Assembly (NCBI GenBank): GCA_046049675.1
Contig: JBJORA010000041.1
Span: 1-64,000, forward strand
Source: CAIXQW01 sp046049675
GTDB lineage: Bacteria; Bacteroidota; Bacteroidia; Chitinophagales; Chitinophagaceae
Direction: 5' to 3'
DNA length: 64,000 bases
Shown: piece by piece, positions 26,051-35,167 of the stretch
How the letters are laid out: every line of letters starts with the position of its first letter
Position numbering within the stretch: position 1 is the stretch's first letter
Notes under the pieces: model-generated
Databases searched by the model: none
What the model was told of the DNA's origin: nothing
What the model saw: only the letters and a program-made list of their open reading frames with translations
Position numbers and translations under genes: made by a program

Positions 26051-27148
26051 ATGGCTTTACAAGTAGGTATCGTTGGCTTGCCAAATGTGGGTAAATCTAC
26101 CCTTTTTAACGCTGTAAGTAATAATGCTAAGGCGCAAGCAAGCAATTATCGCTTTTGTACAATTGACCCCAATGTAGGGCAGGTAGATGTGCCAGATGTA
26201 CGCTTAGATAAGCTTACCGAATTAGTGCAACCTGAGCGCGTTGTGGCAACAGCGATTGAATTTGTAGATATTGCAGGCTTAGTAAAGGGCGCAAGCAAAG
26301 GCGAGGGGCTTGGCAACAAGTTTTTGGCCAATATCCGCGAGGTAGATGCCATCGTACACGTGGTGCGTTGCTTTGAAGACGATAATATTTTGCGTGAAGA
26401 GGGCGAAATTAATCCCGTTGGCGATAAAGAAATTATAGATACCGAATTACAACTTAAAGACCTTGATAGCGTTGATAAGAAATTGCAACGTTGCGAAAAG
26501 CTAGCGCGTGTAAACCCACAAGCAAAAGCCGAGCTAGAAGTGCTGCAAAAAGTAAAAGCACATTTAGAAGAAGGTAAAAGCGTTCGTACACTAGGCCTTA
26601 GCGAAGAAGATATGCCAGCCATTGCTGATTTGTTTTTATTGACGAGCAAAAAAGTAATGTATGTGGCTAACGTAGACGAAGCAAGCATGCATACAGGCAA
26701 TAAGTATAGCGAGGCACTTATTGCTGCCGTTAAAGCAGAAGGTGCAGACGTAGTGGTGATGAACAATAATATCGAGGCACAAATTAGTGAGCTTGATAAT
26801 GCTGATGATAAGGCAATGTTCTTAGACGAGTATAAACTAACTGAACCTGGCTTAAACAGATTAATTCGTCATGCTTATGGCTTGTTGGATTTGATTACTT
26901 ACTTTACAGCAGGTGTGCAAGAAGTGCGTGCTTGGACCATTGGTCGCGGCTGGAAAGCACCGCAAGCTGCAGGCGTAATTCATACCGATTTTGAAAAAGG
27001 CTTCATCAAAGCAGAAACAATTGCTTACGACGACTTTGTAGCGCTTGGCAGCGAAGCAAAGTGTAGAGAGGCTGGCAAATTACGTATAGAGGGTAAGGAG
27101 TATATCGTGAAAGACGGCGATATTATGCACTTCCGTTTCAACGTTTAG
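26051..27148 (+). CDS. ychF: Ribosome-binding ATPase YchF (OLA1 family)
   Basis: YchF is an Obg-family P-loop protein that prefers ATP and binds the ribosome; it is linked to stress responses and leaderless mRNA translation in other bacteria. The 365-residue protein has GLPNVGKSTLFNAV, the G2/G3 region with DIAGLVKGASKGEGLGN, the NNN-containing position in place of a canonical NKxD (VVMNNNIEAQ), a coiled-coil insert and the C-terminal TGS domain (YFTAGVQEVRAWTI to KDGDIMHFRFNV). Its stop interlocks with that of the convergent gene over four bases (27145-27148). Confidence 0.96.
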   Translation: MALQVGIVGLPNVGKSTLFNAVSNNAKAQASNYRFCTIDPNVGQVDVPDVRLDKLTELVQPERVVATAIEFVDIAGLVKGASKGEGLGNKFLANIREVDAIVHVVRCFEDDNILREEGEINPVGDKEIIDTELQLKDLDSVDKKLQRCEKLARVNPQAKAELEVLQKVKAHLEEGKSVRTLGLSEEDMPAIADLFLLTSKKVMYVANVDEASMHTGNKYSEALIAAVKAEGADVVVMNNNIEAQISELDNADDKAMFLDEYKLTEPGLNRLIRHAYGLLDLITYFTAGVQEVRAWTIGRGWKAPQAAGVIHTDFEKGFIKAETIAYDDFVALGSEAKCREAGKLRIEGKEYIVKDGDIMHFRFNV

Positions 27149-28608
27149 TTCCAAATACTAGAAATATCTTTTTGCAGATTGATTGTGAGTCTGTACTCAT
27201 TAAAGGCATTTCTACTTAAGTTAAATTTAGCAGTTACATTGTTGATGGTATAGGTTTCTAGGCTAATACCTTGGCTGTACATGAAGGTATTGGCAAGGTT
27301 ATTGTCGAGCCTGTCTGTATACTTTTGATACACATAGCCAGCATCTGCAAAAGCGCAGATATAGATACCGTACGGAATTACTTTTAGTTGACTAATGCGA
27401 GCCTTATTGAAGCGCAATTCCCTTACAACAAGTTGACGCTTTAGATTGATACGTGCGCTTGCGTAGCGTGTGCCGTTTGCTACATACAATTCGTAACCAC
27501 GCAGAAAATCTTCTTCATAACCTAGGCCGCGTTGTAGGTTGTACGGTACATTATCAGTACTTTGAATTTTCCCTTTGGCAATACCGTTGATATACCAATT
27601 TTTACCTAGCGGTATATACTTTGCAGCTAGCACGCGCAGTTGCAAAAAGTGTACATCGTCGCTTGGCAGCACACCCACTTGTCTAACTTCTGCGAGTAGT
27701 GCAGCGCCGCTTAGGCTGTAGTTTACATTATCGCGATTATCGTGGCGATATGCGTACGCAATTGTAGTATATCGCTGTTTGTCTTTGCCGTAAGAAAAAT
27801 AGTAGGGGTTTAGTTTAGATAAAGTATCGCTACCTTTTTGTGTGCTAAAACCCAGTTCTATAAAATGTACTCTGTAGTAGCCACTTCTTCTACGCCAGCG
27901 CACTTTACCATCAAGTAGTTGCAGCATGGTTTTATCGGTGCCTACGAACTGTAACTTATTATTGTCTGTATTTACGGCTATGCCTCTATAGCTTAAGCCA
28001 CGTACTTCAGCAAACAGGCCATTATTTTTATTGCCATACAAATGCGGGTTTTGATATCTAACAAGTACGCGCGTGTTTAGCCCAACATCTACATAAATGA
28101 GTCCTTTTTGTCGCATACCAAGTAGGTTAGTATGGTCTAGATATACGCCATAATTGATTCTAGAAAGTTTAGCACCGCGTTCTCGCCATTCAGCAATATT
28201 TCTGTCGTTTAAGCGTACAAAGGGTACTGGAAAAATATACCAGTTTTCGCGAACAACGATACGCAGGTAAACGAGGCCCTTGGCAAAACTATCGACCGAA
28301 ATTTTTACGGAGATAAACAGCTGTGTATTCATAATACGCTGCTCGTTTCTTACCAGCAAGGCATCTAAATTTGTCATTGGCAAAGAATCGCCAACCTTGA
28401 AACTACATTCTCTAAAAATAATAAAAGGCTTGGTTACTTTATTACCTTCTATTTTGATGTCTGCAACTTGGTATTTAGCATTGCTGTCAATATCAGTATT
28501 TGCCAAAGCTAGGGCAGGCCATAAATAGGCTATAGCATAAACTACTGCAAACAAAAATGCCTTTCTCCTAACAAACACTAGGGGTAAAGTAAGCACATTT
28601 TTACGCAC
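27145..28608 (-). CDS. BamA/TamA-like outer-membrane protein with POTRA domain
   Basis: The 487-residue protein has a long signal sequence ending near LALAN, one POTRA-like domain (residues about 48-125: YQVADIKIEGNKVTKPF, LDALLVRNEQRIMNTQLF) and a C-terminal Omp85-type beta barrel. With a single POTRA it is smaller than BamA and resembles the accessory Omp85-like proteins of Bacteroidota, whose substrates are unknown. The start codon appears to be GTG at 28608; no ATG lies nearby. Its TAA stop overlaps the ychF stop. Confidence 0.75.
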   Translation of the reverse strand: MRKNVLTLPLVFVRRKAFLFAVVYAIAYLWPALALANTDIDSNAKYQVADIKIEGNKVTKPFIIFRECSFKVGDSLPMTNLDALLVRNEQRIMNTQLFISVKISVDSFAKGLVYLRIVVRENWYIFPVPFVRLNDRNIAEWRERGAKLSRINYGVYLDHTNLLGMRQKGLIYVDVGLNTRVLVRYQNPHLYGNKNNGLFAEVRGLSYRGIAVNTDNNKLQFVGTDKTMLQLLDGKVRWRRRSGYYRVHFIELGFSTQKGSDTLSKLNPYYFSYGKDKQRYTTIAYAYRHDNRDNVNYSLSGAALLAEVRQVGVLPSDDVHFLQLRVLAAKYIPLGKNWYINGIAKGKIQSTDNVPYNLQRGLGYEEDFLRGYELYVANGTRYASARINLKRQLVVRELRFNKARISQLKVIPYGIYICAFADAGYVYQKYTDRLDNNLANTFMYSQGISLETYTINNVTAKFNLSRNAFNEYRLTINLQKDISSIWN

Positions 28609-28666
28609 GATATAGCTGATGTGTGTGCCTTTATCGTTATTGATAAACTAATTGCAGCCTATTTGC

Positions 28667-29386
28667 CTAAAATAAACTTCCCTGCTGCACAATCGTAATG
28701 GGGTCGTACATCTGTTTGTGAGGCACAAAGTCGCGTTTGCCAATGTCTGCGGTGATGGGATGTGCGTGCATAGTTGCTTCATCTAAAGAAGTAAAGAGCG
28801 CTTTTATTTCCTCGGTGTCTTTTGCATTAAGCCATTGTTGTTCTGTTTCTGGAGTAAGTATCAATGGCATGCGTTCTTTGCTATTGTGGATGCGCGCCAT
28901 AAGCGGATTGGCAGGAACAGTTGCAATACTAAAGGTGTTTTTGTATTCGCCGGTTGCAGCATTGAGCCATGTATTATAGAGGCCTGCTACTGCAAAGAGT
29001 TCTCCAGTCTTTAGTGTAATATAATAGGGTTGCTTGGTATTGCCAGTGTGTTGATACTCTACAAATCCATCCAGTAGTACAAGGCAACGTTGATGTTGCG
29101 CTGCATACTTAAAACTCACTTTTTCAAAAATGGTCTCAGTGCGGCAATTAATAGTTTGCGTTCTAAGTTTTTGTGCGTCTGCAATATTTTTTGCAAATGA
29201 CGGTATCAATCCCCATTCAAACATTTGAATGCTATGGCTAGCATCGTTGGTAATAACGGGCAGCACATCGTTAGCAAATGCTTTCGCTAAGCGTATCGGT
29301 TCCCAGTTTACATTCACAGCAAAGTTCGCTTTGAACCTTTCTTCTACTGCCTTGCGTGGTTTATTATTGCTCGCTGTACCGCACAT
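28667..29386 (-). CDS. SRAP/HMCES-type abasic-site processing protein (YedK family)
   Basis: Proteins of this family form a covalent thiazolidine bond between their N-terminal cysteine and abasic sites in single-stranded DNA. The 239-residue protein begins MCG, so Cys2 becomes the first residue after Met removal. Other active-site motifs are present: NCRTETI (in place of NARAET), LVLLDGFVEY with the Glu, and ARIHNSKERMPLIL with the His. It is the second gene after the exported dikinase-like gene, three bases behind it, which is an odd pairing of a DNA-repair protein with an exported one. Confidence 0.9.
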   Translation of the reverse strand: MCGTASNNKPRKAVEERFKANFAVNVNWEPIRLAKAFANDVLPVITNDASHSIQMFEWGLIPSFAKNIADAQKLRTQTINCRTETIFEKVSFKYAAQHQRCLVLLDGFVEYQHTGNTKQPYYITLKTGELFAVAGLYNTWLNAATGEYKNTFSIATVPANPLMARIHNSKERMPLILTPETEQQWLNAKDTEEIKALFTSLDEATMHAHPITADIGKRDFVPHKQMYDPITIVQQGSLF

Positions 29387-29389
29387 TTT

Positions 29390-31321
29390 TTAATTGAATG
29401 GTCTTACTTGTTTAAAATATAGTTTACCCTTATCAAACTTAAATTCTATGTCAAGGCCATAGTCGTCGTAGCTTTTGCCATTCGTGTTTTTGCGCAGGGT
29501 GATGTAATAGTAGTCTTTCACTTGTGTGAGTGCATCATACAATTGCTGAATCTGTTGTGGCGTCAATACAGTGTTTGACGCTTTATTGATATTGCTTCTA
29601 CTAATATATTGTGCATAGGTTTGACCTTCCTCGCCAATAAAATAATCGCTCGGAATAATAATAAGCTGATCGCATACAACATCTTTAGGTGGCGCTACTA
29701 CGCTTGTTTCACCAATTTGTACATTAATCGTATAGCCAGGAAAATTATCCCGGATTAAATTTTTTGTAATAGCCACACCATTCGCTTCTTCACTTGGAAA
29801 ACCTTGGTGCACAAGTATGCCCATCATTACCGTGCTCTGACTAATATTGTAAAACTGGCGCTCTCTATAAGCACTCAATTTCCAAACGCTAGCCCACACT
29901 TTTCTAATAGCGTCTGCAATGCGTTTATTTGTATCAATCATACTACCACTATAGCTTTCATAGAGACCGGCGCCACTAAAGCCTTTCAAGTCTTCTGCAT
30001 TGCTGCTGCTGCGAAAACGATAACTTAGTGTGGTATCGCCTTTTCTCATTTCTTTATAAACTTGCGCTAGTAAATTCTTAGACATTGGCGCATTACGGAT
30101 AGCTTTTCGTAAATCTTTCAATGCTAATTCCAAGGCACGTTCGTTCACTTGTTTCTGCTTACTTAAAGCAATAACGCGTTGGTATATTGGCTTAATGCTT
30201 GGGTGCTGCATGTGCTGCTGATAAAAGTAGAATGGAATAGCAAAAGAGCCAGCTGGCACTTCAAAGGAAATGTTTGGCCTATCTCTTAATTTTTTCAGTT
30301 CCCAAAAGCCTAAAGCCTTGTTGCCAATCGTTTTTACATCGGGCTTTACTTTTGATGTAAATGGTACGATCGTTTTTACAGTTAGGTTTGCAGTAAGCAC
30401 CTGCACAGGTTTTGCTTTTTGTTTTGTTGCTAATGAAGCTTCAGTAGCAAGCTCTAATTTTATGCCTGATTTTGTTACAGTTAATTTTACAGGTTTGCCT
30501 ATCAACTTTAGCACAGCGCTATCGTTTTGATACGCAATCCACGCAGCAGCTGGAATATTGCGATTATTGCACAATACATTTATATGGCTCAATGGTGTTT
30601 GCATAGCATCAGTAATTACACCAGCGCATATTGGCAATGCAATCGGGGAGCCGCTTATTAGAATAATATCTTGCGCAGCAACACTATTCATTTCCTTTGA
30701 TAAATCTTTTACAAGCTTTAACCTGCCGTACGACACACCAAGCACAACACTTTGCTGCTTTTGATCGCCGTAAATGTCTTGCGGTGTTACCGTGGGCACA
30801 CTGCTCAAGGCAGCAGCAGGCAGTGCCAATAAATTTTGATTATTGAGTAATAGCTGTGGTTTGAAATCTGTAGGTAGTTTTTCTGTTGTTGCTTTGTAAA
30901 AAGTAAGTAGCAATTCTGCCGTAAGATCATCCTCGCTCACAAATTCTATAACGTAGCGCTTTTGGTCTTTATAGTAGTTCAAACAAGATAGCACAAATCG
31001 GCGCTGAGGATGCATCGTGTAATTGATGGCATTAAAATCAGCAATCTCCATGCTGTAGTTTAGTACCTCAGAGCAAAAGTCGTGGTGGTATGGATATCTT
31101 TTGCTATCAATAAAGTAGGAAGTGCCACTAGCAATATCGTAGCACATTTTTACGCTTTGTACATTAGTGTACAAGTCAGTCAATGGTTTTCCTGCAAGGC
31201 GCTGATAATGATCGTGACCGTCAAGCGAATTACTAAAATATTGCGCGGAACTACTTGCAGCATTGAGCAACAAGAACACAAGTGTGTACCATAGTATTCT
31301 ACTGCGTAGTAATCTGTGCAT
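29390..31321 (-). CDS. Exported glucan-dikinase-like protein (phosphohistidine + PPDK_N domains)
   Basis: The 643-residue protein has a signal peptide ending near SSSAQ, so it should act outside the cytoplasm. Around residues 215-260 it has a swivelling phosphohistidine domain with AGVITDAMQTPLSHINV, the His sitting in PLSH. Around residues 330-640 it has a PEP/pyruvate-dikinase ATP-grasp domain with FRSSSNAEDLKGFSGAGL followed by VWASVWKL and MMGILVHQ. This order and these motifs resemble plant glucan and phosphoglucan water dikinases rather than PEP synthase, which has the ATP-grasp domain first. A dikinase with a signal peptide is unexpected because it needs ATP; the active function is not known. 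The ATG at 31321 was chosen over TTG 31330 because the -7 element covers the latter. Confidence 0.78.
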   Translation of the reverse strand: MHRLLRSRILWYTLVFLLLNAASSSAQYFSNSLDGHDHYQRLAGKPLTDLYTNVQSVKMCYDIASGTSYFIDSKRYPYHHDFCSEVLNYSMEIADFNAINYTMHPQRRFVLSCLNYYKDQKRYVIEFVSEDDLTAELLLTFYKATTEKLPTDFKPQLLLNNQNLLALPAAALSSVPTVTPQDIYGDQKQQSVVLGVSYGRLKLVKDLSKEMNSVAAQDIILISGSPIALPICAGVITDAMQTPLSHINVLCNNRNIPAAAWIAYQNDSAVLKLIGKPVKLTVTKSGIKLELATEASLATKQKAKPVQVLTANLTVKTIVPFTSKVKPDVKTIGNKALGFWELKKLRDRPNISFEVPAGSFAIPFYFYQQHMQHPSIKPIYQRVIALSKQKQVNERALELALKDLRKAIRNAPMSKNLLAQVYKEMRKGDTTLSYRFRSSSNAEDLKGFSGAGLYESYSGSMIDTNKRIADAIRKVWASVWKLSAYRERQFYNISQSTVMMGILVHQGFPSEEANGVAITKNLIRDNFPGYTINVQIGETSVVAPPKDVVCDQLIIIPSDYFIGEEGQTYAQYISRSNINKASNTVLTPQQIQQLYDALTQVKDYYYITLRKNTNGKSYDDYGLDIEFKFDKGKLYFKQVRPFN

Positions 31322-31327
31322 TGCTAG

Positions 31328-31335
31328 CAAAAGTA
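31328..31335 (-). promoter_or_regulatory. -7 promoter element for the dikinase-SRAP unit
   Basis: On the minus strand TACTTTTG fits TAnnTTTG and ends six bases before the ATG at 31321. Confidence 0.6.
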
Positions 31336-31435
31336 CTTATAATATTGGCACATACATAAGTTTGCTGTGGCAATCAAGCTTCTAAAGCCTATTACCAAAT
31401 CTTTATTAACCTTAACGAAATTACGTAAGCGAAAC

Positions 31436-32842
31436 CTACAAGTGTATAACCTCGCCGTAAGCGGCAGCAGTAGCTTCCATCACAGCCTCACTCATAGTAG
31501 GATGCGGATGTATGCTATTAAGCACTTCGCTATAAGTTGTTTCCAGCTTACGTGCAGTAACAGTTTGTGCAATCATTTCAGTAACGTTAGCACCAATCAT
31601 GTGTGTGCCAAGCCATTCGCCATATTTAGCATCGTAAATTACTTTTACGAAGCCTTCGTTAGCGCCTGCCGCACTTGCCTTACCGCTAGCGCTAAACGGA
31701 AACTTACCAACTTTGATGTCGTAGCCAGCTTCACGCGCTTGCTTTTCTGTCATACCAGCACTTGCAATTTCTGGCGAGCAATACGTACAACCAGGTACAT
31801 TGCCATAGTCAAGTGCCTCTGGCTTGTGATGGAATTTTCCTTCCGCATTTGCGATAGCTTCTACACAAATAATCGCTTCTTTGCTAGCCACGTGTGCCAA
31901 TGCTTGTCCTGGGGTCATATCGCCAATTGCGTAAACGCCAGCTACATTTGTTTGATAATATTTGTCTACGATAACCTTGCCTTTATCTGTAGTAATGCCT
32001 AGTGTTTCTAAGCCAATACCTTCAATATTTGCAACAACACCAACGGCACTCAATAAAACGTCTGCTTCTAGCACTTGCTCGCCATTAGCAGTTTTAATTG
32101 TTGCTTTTACACCAGCACCACTTGTATCAACTTTAGTTACTTCGCTGCTCGTCATAATATCTATGCCTTGCTTTTTGTAACTTTTTTCTAATTCTTTGCT
32201 AATGTCCTCATCTTCTACAGGCACAATGCGTGGCGCAAATTCTACGATTGTAACTTTTGTACCCATGCTGTTGTAGAAGTAAGCAAATTCAACGCCGATG
32301 GCGCCGCTGCCACACACAATCATGCTTTTTGGTTGTGTAGGCAATACCATAGCATCGCGATAGCCAATAATCTTTTTACCATCTAAAGGCATCGTTGGCA
32401 ATTGTCTAGCACGACCGCCAGTTGCCAAAATAATATGCTTAGCACTATAAGTAGCCTTGTTGCCATCTGCACCAGTCACTTCTATTTGACCTTTTGCAAC
32501 AAGCTTACCAAAGCCCATCACAACATCAATTTTATTCTTCTTCAACAAAAACTGAACGCCTTTGCTCATTTTGTCGGCAACACCGCGGCTGCGTTTTACA
32601 ACAGCACCAAAATCGTGTGCAATACCACTTGCAGTAATGCCGTAGTCACTAGCGTGCTTCATGTACTCATAAACCTGTGCGCTTTTTAGCAAGGCTTTTG
32701 TTGGAATACAGCCCCAATTAAGGCAAATACCACCAAGACTTTCTTTTTCTATTACAGCTGTTTTTAAGCCAAGTTGAGAAGCGCGAATTGCGGCTACATA
32801 ACCGCCTGGGCCGCTACCAAGTACAATTACATCGTAGTTCAT
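31436..32842 (-). CDS. lpdA: Dihydrolipoyl dehydrogenase
   Basis: This is the E3 flavoenzyme that reoxidises dihydrolipoamide in the pyruvate and 2-oxoglutarate dehydrogenase complexes and the glycine cleavage system. The 468-residue protein has the FAD motif VLGSGPGGYVAA, the redox pair GGICLNWGCIPTKA, the NAD motif CGSGAIGVEFA, YAIGDMTPG and the C-terminal active-site HPHPTMSE (His-Glu). E1 and E2 genes are not nearby, so it probably serves several complexes. A TACATTTG element (32862-32869) lies 19 bases upstream. Confidence 0.96.
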   Translation of the reverse strand: MNYDVIVLGSGPGGYVAAIRASQLGLKTAVIEKESLGGICLNWGCIPTKALLKSAQVYEYMKHASDYGITASGIAHDFGAVVKRSRGVADKMSKGVQFLLKKNKIDVVMGFGKLVAKGQIEVTGADGNKATYSAKHIILATGGRARQLPTMPLDGKKIIGYRDAMVLPTQPKSMIVCGSGAIGVEFAYFYNSMGTKVTIVEFAPRIVPVEDEDISKELEKSYKKQGIDIMTSSEVTKVDTSGAGVKATIKTANGEQVLEADVLLSAVGVVANIEGIGLETLGITTDKGKVIVDKYYQTNVAGVYAIGDMTPGQALAHVASKEAIICVEAIANAEGKFHHKPEALDYGNVPGCTYCSPEIASAGMTEKQAREAGYDIKVGKFPFSASGKASAAGANEGFVKVIYDAKYGEWLGTHMIGANVTEMIAQTVTARKLETTYSEVLNSIHPHPTMSEAVMEATAAAYGEVIHL

Positions 32843-32861
32843 GTTATTCTAAAATTGTGTG

Positions 32862-32869
32862 CAAATGTA
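32862..32869 (-). promoter_or_regulatory. -7 promoter element for lpdA
   Basis: On the minus strand TACATTTG fits TAnnTTTG, 19 bases before the lpdA ATG. Confidence 0.6.
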
Positions 32870-32924
32870 CAAGTAAATATGCAGAAATTAACAAGCAGTT
32901 TAGCGGCTAATTGCCTTCGCCCCG

Positions 32925-32932
32925 TATCTTTA
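32925..32932 (+). promoter_or_regulatory. Near-consensus -7 element for the secreted protein at 32937
   Basis: TATCTTTA differs from TAnnTTTG at one base and ends four bases before the ATG at 32937, the same spacing as several other genes here. Confidence 0.4.
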
Positions 32933-32936
32933 TGCC

Positions 32937-33446
32937 ATGAATGGTAAATTTCTTTTGATGGTAGCTGTGTTGGCTGTTGCTGGCCATACTGCTTTTGCCC
33001 AAAATGCAAAACGAGTTAAAAAAGATCAGGTGCAGCAACCTGTAAGAACGAAAGACGAACCTATTGTAATTGAAGAAAATCCAGTTAGAATAGTGGATGA
33101 TCAAAATAGAGCAATGATAGCTAAATTAGCAGGTGTTAAGTTGCGTGCTACAAAAGACCTTAATCCAGAATTTGCTAGTGAAGAATTTACTATGCAGATA
33201 GCAGATGATGGTAGCAGTGCAGTGCTTTATTTTCAGGACGGACGAACCTCGTCTCCAATACAATTTGCAGAAGGACAAATTAGAATGACAATGTTAGCAG
33301 AAGTAAGCGCTGCTGGTAGCGTGCCAGAGCAATTGCAAAATACGATAGCCTCGATGGCAGTGGTTACAGGCATAGACTATACCAACGAGGGCATTAAGTT
33401 TATGTATAGCGACAGAACGATTGTTACGTTTGAGGTTGCTAAATAA
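32937..33446 (+). CDS. Hypothetical secreted protein
   Basis: The 169-residue protein has a signal peptide ending near TAFAQ, a Lys/Arg/Pro-rich linker (residues about 22-55) and a compact C-terminal part with alternating beta strands (EFTMQIADDGSSAVLYF, IKFMYSDRTIVTFEV). I recognise no family. It is divergent from lpdA and followed after 76 bases by the Arg/Gly-rich secreted protein. Confidence 0.65.
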   Translation: MNGKFLLMVAVLAVAGHTAFAQNAKRVKKDQVQQPVRTKDEPIVIEENPVRIVDDQNRAMIAKLAGVKLRATKDLNPEFASEEFTMQIADDGSSAVLYFQDGRTSSPIQFAEGQIRMTMLAEVSAAGSVPEQLQNTIASMAVVTGIDYTNEGIKFMYSDRTIVTFEVAK

Positions 33447-33522
33447 GTTGCATAGTAAATTAGTACTAGGCTTAAACCTGCAGCATAGTTTTTGGTCTAT
33501 CATAGTATAAAAGCAAAAAGTT

Positions 33523-33786
33523 ATGAAAAGAAAAGTTTTAATGATGGTGGGCCTCATTTGTGGCTTAGTTTTTTTAAGCACAATGGCAGATGCACAAAAC
33601 AGAGGTGGTCGTGGCAGAGGTCGTGGTCGTGGATGCAGCGCAAGAGTAGTGGTTGTAGGGCATCCAAACAAGGTGGTTGTTCGCCCTGGTGGTGGCCGCA
33701 GTTGCCGCAGTAGAGGTGCAGGTCCATGGGTGCGCAGAGGTCGTACGGTGATAGTTACCACACCTTGTCGTCGCCACTGGAGATAA
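33523..33786 (+). CDS. Small secreted Arg/Gly-rich protein
   Basis: The 87-residue protein has a clear signal peptide ending near MADAQ. The mature part, about 60 residues, starts with NRGGRGRGRGRG and is very basic, with three cysteines (CSAR, SCRS, PCRRHW) and Val-rich strands. No acidic residue is visible after the signal peptide. It could bind polyanions such as surface glycans or extracellular DNA, but that is inference. A strong terminator follows at 33814-33846. Confidence 0.65.
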   Translation: MKRKVLMMVGLICGLVFLSTMADAQNRGGRGRGRGRGCSARVVVVGHPNKVVVRPGGGRSCRSRGAGPWVRRGRTVIVTTPCRRHWR

Positions 33787-33813
33787 TTTACATGACGAAT
33801 AATTATGAGCTAC

Positions 33814-33846
33814 AAAGGCTTCAGCAGCAATGTTGAAGCCTTTTTT
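33814..33846 (+). terminator. Terminator after the Arg/Gly-rich gene
   Basis: AAAGGCTTCA (33814-33823) pairs with TGAAGCCTTT (33834-33843) and is followed by T residues. Confidence 0.75.
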
Positions 33847-33962
33847 ACGTTGTGCAATTTGGCGCTTTGCAAATTTTTTGAGAATTAAGCAATATTATGG
33901 CATAGTATTAGCCATAGGACTTACTTTTAAGAACTGCTAGCGCCTTTTGGTAGGGCAGGGAG

Positions 33963-35087
33963 ATGCGAATAATGAAATTAGAGGTGACGCAAATAATTAG
34001 GAACACAATTGCCATTTGCATGCTAATGGTGATTTGCCATAATACCAATGCACAAACAAACTTAAGTGCCTATACTGATGTGTTCAATAAATTTTATTGC
34101 TTTGACAATGGTGCTACAAGTGAGTTAGAATACCTAGCGCCTCGTGAGTATAAAGTAGGCCGCACTGGTATAGCGTACTTAGATAATCTTGGCATCTTTA
34201 AGGTGTATCGCTATGGTGTGATGAATAAAGTAAATACCAATTTTACAAGTGCTTTTGGTGTTAGCGATAACTTTATTTTTTATAAGACACAAACTTCACT
34301 GCATGTTATTGATGCAGATGACGATATCGAACTTTGCCGTAGTGTAGGAGAATATGCAGTTGGCGATAGTATTATCTTATATTACGACAGAATACGCAAT
34401 ATTCTCAATGCGTATTATGGCGGCAAGACCATTGAACTAGAAACCAATCTTGCAACCAATACACACGATAATTTTAAGGTTAGCGACAATGCAATTGCTT
34501 ACACAAACTTTATGGATCAGTTTAAGGTAGTAATGTACGGCGAGACGCATGTATTGGAAGCGCAGCCTGTGCAAGACTATCAGGTAGGCCGAAATATTGT
34601 AGCTTATACTGATATCAACAATCAATTTAAAATCTGTACAGGAGGAGAACCAATTGTAGCTGATGCATTTGCACCAAAACGCTATATCGTAGGCGACAAT
34701 TTGGTTGCTTTTGTTGGTTATGATGGCTACTTCAAAATCTTTTATGAAGGTAAGGTGCACCAAATTGGATACTTTGACAAGCGTTTCTTGGTGAGCGATT
34801 ATGTGGTGGCTTTTGAAGATGGTGCAGGCTTCTTTAAAGTGTTTTACAAGGGCAATATCTACGACATTGACAATTTCTATCCAGAGAAGTTTTTACTCGG
34901 TTATAGAAGTATGACCTACATAAATAAGGGCAATGTGATGCGTATGTTTAGTGATGGGGCCATTCACGATGTTACGACGATGGTCAATAATTTGGAGAAT
35001 GTACGCATGGATTACGATGTTTTGCAGTACAAAGTAGGTGCAAATATGTTCAGATTCTTTGTAGATGGCAAAGACTTCAACAATTAA
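33963..35087 (+). CDS. Secreted repeat protein of unknown function
   Basis: The 374-residue protein has a signal peptide ending near TNAQ and is otherwise built of about nine units of roughly 40 residues. Each unit follows a pattern like Y-x-V-G/S-x-N-x-x-A-Y-x-D, then FKV-x-x-x-G, for example YQVGRNIVAYTD with QFKI, YIVGDNLVAFVG with YFKIFYEGK, and FLVSDYVVAFED with FFKVFYKGN. The regular short strands suggest a beta-propeller or beta-solenoid. No known repeat family is matched. An internal ATG at 33972 (MKLEV) is an alternative start that gives a slightly shorter signal peptide. Confidence 0.7.
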   Translation: MRIMKLEVTQIIRNTIAICMLMVICHNTNAQTNLSAYTDVFNKFYCFDNGATSELEYLAPREYKVGRTGIAYLDNLGIFKVYRYGVMNKVNTNFTSAFGVSDNFIFYKTQTSLHVIDADDDIELCRSVGEYAVGDSIILYYDRIRNILNAYYGGKTIELETNLATNTHDNFKVSDNAIAYTNFMDQFKVVMYGETHVLEAQPVQDYQVGRNIVAYTDINNQFKICTGGEPIVADAFAPKRYIVGDNLVAFVGYDGYFKIFYEGKVHQIGYFDKRFLVSDYVVAFEDGAGFFKVFYKGNIYDIDNFYPEKFLLGYRSMTYINKGNVMRMFSDGAIHDVTTMVNNLENVRMDYDVLQYKVGANMFRFFVDGKDFNN

Positions 35088-35167
35088 AACCCAATAAACA
35101 CTGGGGTTTAGAAACTTATCCATACTCTAATAGCAGTATGTTGACAAAAAAAGGTGGCATATAGCTG

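Noticed and set aside
33294..33777. ORFs on the minus strand over the Arg/Gly-rich gene
   Set aside because: They are shadows of the repetitive codons of the secreted protein at 33523-33786 and carry no domain.
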